Positions 59,024 through 64,000 of a stretch of 64,000 nt of DNA are shown one piece after another. The DNA comes from Maribellus sediminis (GTDB taxonomy: Bacteria; Bacteroidota; Bacteroidia; Bacteroidales; Prolixibacteraceae). A program made the position numbers and the translations under genes. The DNA is taken from NCBI RefSeq assembly GCF_011799805.1, contig NZ_WXUB01000003.1, forward strand, positions 62,001 to 126,000. Reading direction: 5' to 3'. Each line of letters opens with the position of its first letter. The first letter of the stretch is position 1. The notes under the pieces were generated by a model. That model was not told where the DNA came from and made no database searches. It saw only the letters and a program-made list of their open reading frames with translations.

Positions 59024-61319
59024 GATAAATATGAAGCTACCAAAGATCATATTAACCTTTTTGATACTTGTGTTTGTGTTTTTTGCCACAGCTCAGGAAA
59101 CGGTTGTGCTTCGAACTGATCGAGACATTTACATCAGTGGTGAGCCCGTATGGCTTAAAATTGACTGTATAAAAAGCGGTAGCACAAATAAGTCGGAACT
59201 CAGCCAGGTGGCATACCTTGAGGTAATCAACGGCAAAAACACGCCTGTTGTTCAGTTAAAATTTGCCCTCGAAAACGGAAGCGCCGACACGAAATTTGAA
59301 TTACCCGACACGCTCTCGACCGGTATTTTCAGAATAAGAGCCTACACCAAATGGATGAGAAACTACAACGCAGACCTGTTTTTTACGAAAGACATTGTGG
59401 TTATGAATCCATTTTCAAAAAAACCTTTCCCGGCTGCCGAAAATATATTCAGGGACGACACTGTAATTTTTTACGGAGAGAATGGTCGTATTCCCGCGCA
59501 CTGTCAAACTAAAATTCTAGCCCGCTCATTCAATAAAACAGGAAACCCGATCAGTACTTCGGGAACGATTTTATCTCCTGGCGGTGATTCAATTGCCAGT
59601 ATTCAAACCGATAAAAACGGATTTGGAGCTGTTTTGATTCAGACAGAACAACCGGGCCGTTACACGTTCCAGGCCGGAAGCAATTCCCTAAAAACGATTA
59701 CCGCATTTGAAGCAAATGAAAACGCTTATGCTTTGCAACTCAGTAACGAGACCGGTAATTCACTGCAGTTTAAATTACATTCTACTACACCAAACGAGTT
59801 CCATACACCAGAATGGAAGCTGGATATTCTAAGCTCCACGGGAGAATTGCTGAACAGCTACCGCTTCGTCGATCAGAAAATACCTGTTGTTAATGTTGAA
59901 AAAAAGGAGCTGCTAAAGGGCTATTTAAATGCATTACTTATTCATCCTTCAGGCGAGGTTGTGGCATCGCGCTTTTTTGTGAAAGATGCCGAAACCGTTG
60001 AGAGCCGTTTTGAAGTAAACACTGACAAACAAAATTACACCGGGCGCTCACAGGTCGTGTTGCAAATTAAAAATCAGGGCCAGCTGAAAGACGTATCTGT
60101 TTCGGTGTTAAAAGACTGTCTGCTGGCTGCAAAATCGAATAAGAATTCACCAACTGTGTTTAATTCTCCGCTTAATGAATTAACTAAATATGCGAGTGAA
60201 AATCTAACTGTTAATGATCTTTTGATTGCCTATTCGCCGATTCAAAAAATTCTCGCCGATTCGGATAACAAACTTTATTTACCCGAGCGAAAAGGTGAAA
60301 TCATTTCAGGAAGGATACTTGATATTGAAACGCAGGAACCGATCAAAAATGAGGCTTTCATGCTGAGTTTTGTCGGGCATCATCCAACAATCGACATAAG
60401 CGAAACGGATGAGGCCGGCCAATTTTATTTTGAAGCGAACGGATTTGGCGAACAGGAAATGGTCATTCAGCCTTTCCTCCAGGATTCATTGTCGGCAAGA
60501 TACAAAGTCAACCTCGATTTACCTTTTTCCGCGAAGTATTCAAGCCGACCACTGACGCCCCTATACATGGAACGTGAAAAACTGGCTCAACTCAACCAGG
60601 CCATTATTAATATGCAGATCTCTGTGCTTTATGACAAGGTTAATCCGTGGCCGGCACAGGAACTGCAACAGGCTGAACCGGTGAGTTTTTATGGTTCTCC
60701 CGGCAGTTCAACAGTGCTAGACAACTACATTGAAATGCCAACCATGGAGGAGATTTTCCGCGAATTGGTGCCACAGGCACATCTGGTGAAGAAGGCTGAT
60801 GAATTCAGCTTCTCGATATCAGAAGGAGAAGTTAATTCGCGCGAAATCAACTCGTTCTGCATGGTTGACGGCGTTCCAGTTGCCAATCAGAATGACCTCT
60901 TAAAAGTTAATGCGGCAAAGGTTGAACGAATTGATGTTGAAAGCCGTGATGTGTTTGTTCATCAGTATCAAATTGGCAAGGTAATGAATCTGGTTACGAA
61001 GGCAGGAGACATGGCTGCCTTTGATTTCGATAAAAACCTGTTTCGGCAATCCTATACTATGTATACTCCGGTATACAAATTTAATTCGCCCGACTACTCG
61101 CAGGATTCACTTAAGCATACACGAATTCCTGATTTCAGAAATGTACTTTACTGGAATCCTGAAGTAAGGTTCAACGAAAATAATACAGTTGAAATCCGCT
61201 TTTTCACATCTGATGAAGCGGCAACTTATACTATTGTTTTAGAAGGCATTAACAGTGAAGGACTAATTGAACGACAAACTTTCCCACTAAGCGTTTCGGA
61301 CGTAGCGGCAGCCCAATAA
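59016..61319 (+). CDS. Secreted MG2-like (macroglobulin-type) protein with plug-like C-terminus
   Basis: The 767-residue protein has a signal peptide (from ATG 59016 or 59031, ending FATAQ). The MG2-like domain TDRDIYISGEPVWLKI resembles those of bacterial alpha-2-macroglobulins. Further beta domains include GRILDIETQEPIKNEAFMLSFVG. The C-terminal half has a plug-like VDGVPVANQNDLLKVNAAKVERIDV, and a final macroglobulin-like strand set DEAATYTIVLEGI. No thioester CxEQ is seen. It is translationally coupled to DUF4249 and probably acts with the divergent TonB receptor. Confidence 0.85.
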   Translation: MNKINMKLPKIILTFLILVFVFFATAQETVVLRTDRDIYISGEPVWLKIDCIKSGSTNKSELSQVAYLEVINGKNTPVVQLKFALENGSADTKFELPDTLSTGIFRIRAYTKWMRNYNADLFFTKDIVVMNPFSKKPFPAAENIFRDDTVIFYGENGRIPAHCQTKILARSFNKTGNPISTSGTILSPGGDSIASIQTDKNGFGAVLIQTEQPGRYTFQAGSNSLKTITAFEANENAYALQLSNETGNSLQFKLHSTTPNEFHTPEWKLDILSSTGELLNSYRFVDQKIPVVNVEKKELLKGYLNALLIHPSGEVVASRFFVKDAETVESRFEVNTDKQNYTGRSQVVLQIKNQGQLKDVSVSVLKDCLLAAKSNKNSPTVFNSPLNELTKYASENLTVNDLLIAYSPIQKILADSDNKLYLPERKGEIISGRILDIETQEPIKNEAFMLSFVGHHPTIDISETDEAGQFYFEANGFGEQEMVIQPFLQDSLSARYKVNLDLPFSAKYSSRPLTPLYMEREKLAQLNQAIINMQISVLYDKVNPWPAQELQQAEPVSFYGSPGSSTVLDNYIEMPTMEEIFRELVPQAHLVKKADEFSFSISEGEVNSREINSFCMVDGVPVANQNDLLKVNAAKVERIDVESRDVFVHQYQIGKVMNLVTKAGDMAAFDFDKNLFRQSYTMYTPVYKFNSPDYSQDSLKHTRIPDFRNVLYWNPEVRFNENNTVEIRFFTSDEAATYTIVLEGINSEGLIERQTFPLSVSDVAAAQ

Positions 61320-61330
61320 AAACCAGATCC

Positions 61331-61873
61331 TCAATCGTCGTAAATAGTAAGCATCACATTGGTTTCAAAATCGCCGGCCCCGTGAACAATGGAAATACCG
61401 CTCAAGCGAAACTGAATGGGGATCTCTGAAATTAAGCCTTTACCACGGAAGAAATAGCTGGAGTTGGCAGAAACAACCTGGTAATTCTGACCATCGTTAA
61501 CGTGATTGCTTTTATTATTTTCTTTCGAATATCCGTTTCCGCTTCTTACGATTTCAACCTGCATGGCATCATCCCAACTTACATCCTCTTTTCGCACTTC
61601 AACTTTCCATTTTCGGTTTGGATTGTTCGTTTTATCCCATGCATCATTTGAATCTACCGTAACAAAGAGCGTTGATTCACTTTCAACGGAAGCATTAAAA
61701 TCGGCTCCTGCATTTTCGATACTAAAACTTGCGGCATCAAAAGTTGCCATCCCTTCAACCTGAAGCTCGAGTTCCTGCGCCTTTACAACGAAACCGATAA
61801 GCAGTAAACATCCGGCAAAGACCAGTTTTTCTAATAGAAATTTTGTTTTGTATACTTTCATCGTTCGCTGCAT
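61331..61873 (-). CDS. Small secreted protein, possible surface-fibre subunit 2
   Basis: The 180-residue protein has a signal peptide (ending VVKAQ) and a compact beta-rich mature domain with FNASVESESTLFVTVDSND, RKWKVEVRKEDVSWDD and a C-terminal strand ETNVMLTIYDD. The alternating pattern and terminal strand resemble pilin-like or Ig-like subunits. Its ATG shares one base with the stop of the 61873-62433 gene; an inner ATG at 61861 is also possible. No database family is recognised by eye. Confidence 0.65.
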   Translation of the reverse strand: MQRTMKVYKTKFLLEKLVFAGCLLLIGFVVKAQELELQVEGMATFDAASFSIENAGADFNASVESESTLFVTVDSNDAWDKTNNPNRKWKVEVRKEDVSWDDAMQVEIVRSGNGYSKENNKSNHVNDGQNYQVVSANSSYFFRGKGLISEIPIQFRLSGISIVHGAGDFETNVMLTIYDD

Positions 61874-62433
61874 TAATTGTCACTAATGGTGTACATTACG
61901 GTAAACACCTGATCTCCCGCCGATTCTATTTTCGAAAAGTCGGTAATCTCAATCGAGTACTTCAACTCGTGTCCCATGTTCACACCGTCGCCGGTATAAC
62001 AACTTCCAATGCCGCTAATAATTGGCCGCGGATCTTTAGTCATCTGGACTTTCCCAAGTGAATTTCCCTGGTTGGCGCTGCCAAAGGGAGTTGCCGCCGA
62101 AGCTTCTATAAAAAAAGCAATGCCGGCCGGAATTTCTCCTTCGCTAATCTGTGCCACAATTTTTCGCTTATTGCTGTTTGGTCGTATGGCCGAAGAATAA
62201 TTGATCCAAAGCGATTCTTCAGAAAGTTTCTCCACCACCGGTTCAGCACCCGGCTGATCGGAAGCACTTATGGCAAACTCTACGTTGTTTAGCGCCGGCT
62301 CAATGTCGACCACGGCAATCTCGGGAACCGTAAAACGCACGTTCACAGCCTTATCGTTCAATTGCGAAAACACCGGAAACGCCTGCATTAACACAAATGT
62401 CGTGAGCACTATATTTTTTCGAAATCGCTTCAT
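61873..62433 (-). CDS. Small secreted protein, possible surface-fibre subunit 1
   Basis: The 186-residue protein has a signal peptide ending FPVFSQ. The mature beta-rich domain begins VNVRFTVPEIAVVDIEP, contains NKRKIVAQISEGEIPAGIAFFIEA and a single GSCYTG cysteine, and ends in the strand VFTVMYTISDN. A terminal beta strand after a compact beta domain is reminiscent of DUF4402-like pilins, but this is only a resemblance. It overlaps the barrel/SPOR gene by four bases (ATGA), so it is translationally coupled. Confidence 0.65.
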   Translation of the reverse strand: MKRFRKNIVLTTFVLMQAFPVFSQLNDKAVNVRFTVPEIAVVDIEPALNNVEFAISASDQPGAEPVVEKLSEESLWINYSSAIRPNSNKRKIVAQISEGEIPAGIAFFIEASAATPFGSANQGNSLGKVQMTKDPRPIISGIGSCYTGDGVNMGHELKYSIEITDFSKIESAGDQVFTVMYTISDN

Positions 62434-64000
62434 TTTATCCTGGTATTGAATTGATTAAGAGTCATTATCTCATCGTTAACAACTACCACCGGAAATGCAT
62501 TCCGATAACGCAGCTTTAACACTTTCAGCTGTTTTAAGACCGCTTCTTCGGAATCATATTTCCCAACAAAATATTTGTGAAAGTTATCAATTTGTTTTTC
62601 GAAATAAAAAGTATGTCCACTCAGAAAATCAGCATCTTTTGGTAAAGGCTTTCTGAACGCGCCAATTTGAATGGTGTAATAAGGTTTGGCTTCAGCTTTT
62701 TCAGGCTTTGTTGTACTTGCCACTTTCAAAGTACTAACACCCCCTTTTACCGACATGGCCGTACCCGAAGGTTTAAAAATAATGTTCTTCTTTTTAACCG
62801 AAAGAACCAAATCGATTTCGCGCTCTTCACCGGGCACCAGTTCATACTCGTAGCTAGACTGCGCTGCCTGATAACCGGCCGGAATGGTATTGGCATAAAT
62901 GCGAAACACAACTGTTCCGGGACGCACCAGCGGAAAGGAAAAAGAACCACTCTTGTCAGTTGTTATGCGATAAGACTCGAAGTCGGTCTTTAATTCCACA
63001 ACAATGTTTGCTGCACTCGCCTGCATATCATCAAGCGCCGAAAGCGATGCTTCACCCAGTTTTAACTGCCCCTTTATCCTGGCACCTTTCAAAATCTGAA
63101 TATTTACCTGCGAGACTTCATTTTCATGTACATCCAATTCCAGTGGCATGCGAATATTTGTGGTTTCGTCAATCTTAAGTTTATCGCGATCGATCGTCAA
63201 CAGTTGTTTTCCCGGAGGAACGGCTTTAAATTCAAATTCACCCGCCTTATCCGAAACTGCAATTTCACTTAGCACCTTTATGTAAATGCCTTCTACGGCA
63301 TTGCCTTGCTGATCGGTAATTCTACCTTCGATTTTGCCGGCTTTGATAACCTGTTTCAAAGGAATTCCCAGGTTGTAGGAGTAAGTCGCCGAGATTGTAA
63401 ATTCAGGATCGCTGGTCTGGCTTTTAAAAATGGTGTAAAAACTGCGTAGCGAAATTGTATGCCGTTTTAAAAATGAATAATCGAGATTGAATTGCATCAG
63501 GTTTCGGTTACGGTAGTAATCGTCGATATCGTAAGCATTCTGAAGGTAGAAATTCATTCGGAGGTTTCGGGTAATTCTACTCGAAGCTGAAAGTCCGGCC
63601 ATCAAACTTCGCTGATCGTCGGATACAAACTGATTGATGTTCGACCAGTGCCCAAAAAGCCGGATCGAATTCCGGGTATTGAATTGATAAGTCAGGTTCG
63701 TGCTAACACGGTAGCTGTTTTGTTTGTTTTGCCCGTCTGCCAGCAAATAGTTGGTGGTTTCGCCTAACTCGCCGGTAAGGCTGTAGTTAAACCGCTTGAG
63801 TCGTTGGTTAAACTGCAGGTTCCACGAATCGGTTGTGTAATGGAATTTTTGAAGACTTAGCCTGTCTTTTCGCTCGGTTTCCCGCCAGTACAATTTCACG
63901 CTGCTTTCGGAACCAAGCCGGTAATTAAGCCCTCCCTGAAACGACCTGGAATAGGGAGCCACAACAAAAAAGGTATCGAGCTGGGCATTGTTGAAGTCTT
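62430..64000 (-). CDS. Outer-membrane beta-barrel protein with carboxypeptidase-regulatory-like domains and C-terminal SPOR-like domain (5' end beyond window)
   Basis: The minus-strand frame is open to the window edge, so the true start is outside. The visible 520 or so residues begin with barrel strands (SFQGGLNYRLGSESSVKLYW, LTGELGETTNYL, NSIRLFGHWSNI). A carboxypeptidase-regulatory-like domain follows (GRITDQQGNAVEGIYIKVLSE), then a second beta domain near RITTDKSGSFSFPLVRPG. The end is a SPOR-like region (YYTIQIGAFRKPLPKDADF, then YFVGKYDSEEAVLKQLKVL). A barrel followed by small secreted beta proteins suggests a usher- or secretion-pore-like role, but this is inference. Confidence 0.75.
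   Translation of the reverse strand, partial: DFNNAQLDTFFVVAPYSRSFQGGLNYRLGSESSVKLYWRETERKDRLSLQKFHYTTDSWNLQFNQRLKRFNYSLTGELGETTNYLLADGQNKQNSYRVSTNLTYQFNTRNSIRLFGHWSNINQFVSDDQRSLMAGLSASSRITRNLRMNFYLQNAYDIDDYYRNRNLMQFNLDYSFLKRHTISLRSFYTIFKSQTSDPEFTISATYSYNLGIPLKQVIKAGKIEGRITDQQGNAVEGIYIKVLSEIAVSDKAGEFEFKAVPPGKQLLTIDRDKLKIDETTNIRMPLELDVHENEVSQVNIQILKGARIKGQLKLGEASLSALDDMQASAANIVVELKTDFESYRITTDKSGSFSFPLVRPGTVVFRIYANTIPAGYQAAQSSYEYELVPGEEREIDLVLSVKKKNIIFKPSGTAMSVKGGVSTLKVASTTKPEKAEAKPYYTIQIGAFRKPLPKDADFLSGHTFYFEKQIDNFHKYFVGKYDSEEAVLKQLKVLKLRYRNAFPVVVVNDEIMTLNQFNTRIK

Overview
This window is chromosomal DNA from a member of the Bacteroidota, most likely a marine or sediment member of the Marinilabiliales/Prolixibacteraceae type. 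The class-level call rests on several signs: -7 promoter elements of the form TAnnTTTG upstream of many genes, few strong Shine-Dalgarno sites, a type IX secretion gene (porQ), a TonB receptor with an N-terminal STN domain, and DUF4249, DUF5683 and head-GIN (DUF2807) proteins. The family-level placement is an impression from gene content, not a test.

Region 1 (1-15.3 kb) is a sulfur and anaerobic redox island. It opens with a truncated sigma-54 response regulator. Next comes a minus-strand operon for a PsrABC/PhsABC-like molybdoenzyme, two half-size YeeE/YedE sulfur-transport proteins and two membrane-anchored rhodanese-like proteins. Both rhodanese-like proteins lack the catalytic-loop cysteine but end in the same nine-residue tail, KSNVAAGGC. 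Divergent from this operon lies a Rieske protein and a 902-residue fusion of cytochrome b with about twelve c-type haem sites. Convergent to that is a sulfide:quinone oxidoreductase operon with DUF1641, DsrC/TusE and DsrE-like proteins. A Crp/Fnr regulator with a cysteine-rich N-terminus is divergent from sqr across a perfect TGAT-N4-ATCA palindrome. mobA, needed to make the bis-MGD cofactor, follows. Together the genes could reduce (poly)sulfide or thiosulfate and also oxidise sulfide into the quinone pool.

Region 2 (15.3-39.9 kb) is mostly housekeeping. It holds tig-clpP-clpX, tRNA-Leu(UAG), oxyR, a SpoU methyltransferase, a lipoprotein, a beta-propeller glycosidase-like lipoprotein, a DmpA-type peptidase, a lytic transglycosylase, DUF5683, parB-parA, a heptose-phosphate kinase, priA, ispH-cmk, porQ, a ModF-like twin ABC ATPase, a YkgJ protein and an EamA transporter. 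The gaps carry unusual repeats: a periodic array of short hairpins (22978-23152), a 42-bp tandem repeat (23280-23489) and a symmetric triple palindrome (33261-33398).

Region 3 (40-53.6 kb) starts with an ECF sigma/anti-sigma operon that continues into beta-solenoid envelope proteins and two small outer-membrane barrels. It then has tRNA-His, a fasciclin lipoprotein, a Tat-exported Gfo/Idh/MocA oxidoreductase, pyrF, prfA, purM, an acyl-CoA ligase, an HD-domain protein and a VOC protein.

Region 4 (53.7-64 kb) encodes surface proteins. These are a TonB-dependent receptor with a secreted partner, a divergent DUF4249 lipoprotein coupled to an MG2-like protein, and an operon of a beta-barrel/SPOR protein (cut by the window end) overlapping two small secreted proteins that may be surface-fibre subunits. 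No CRISPR array, prophage or complete insertion sequence is visible.
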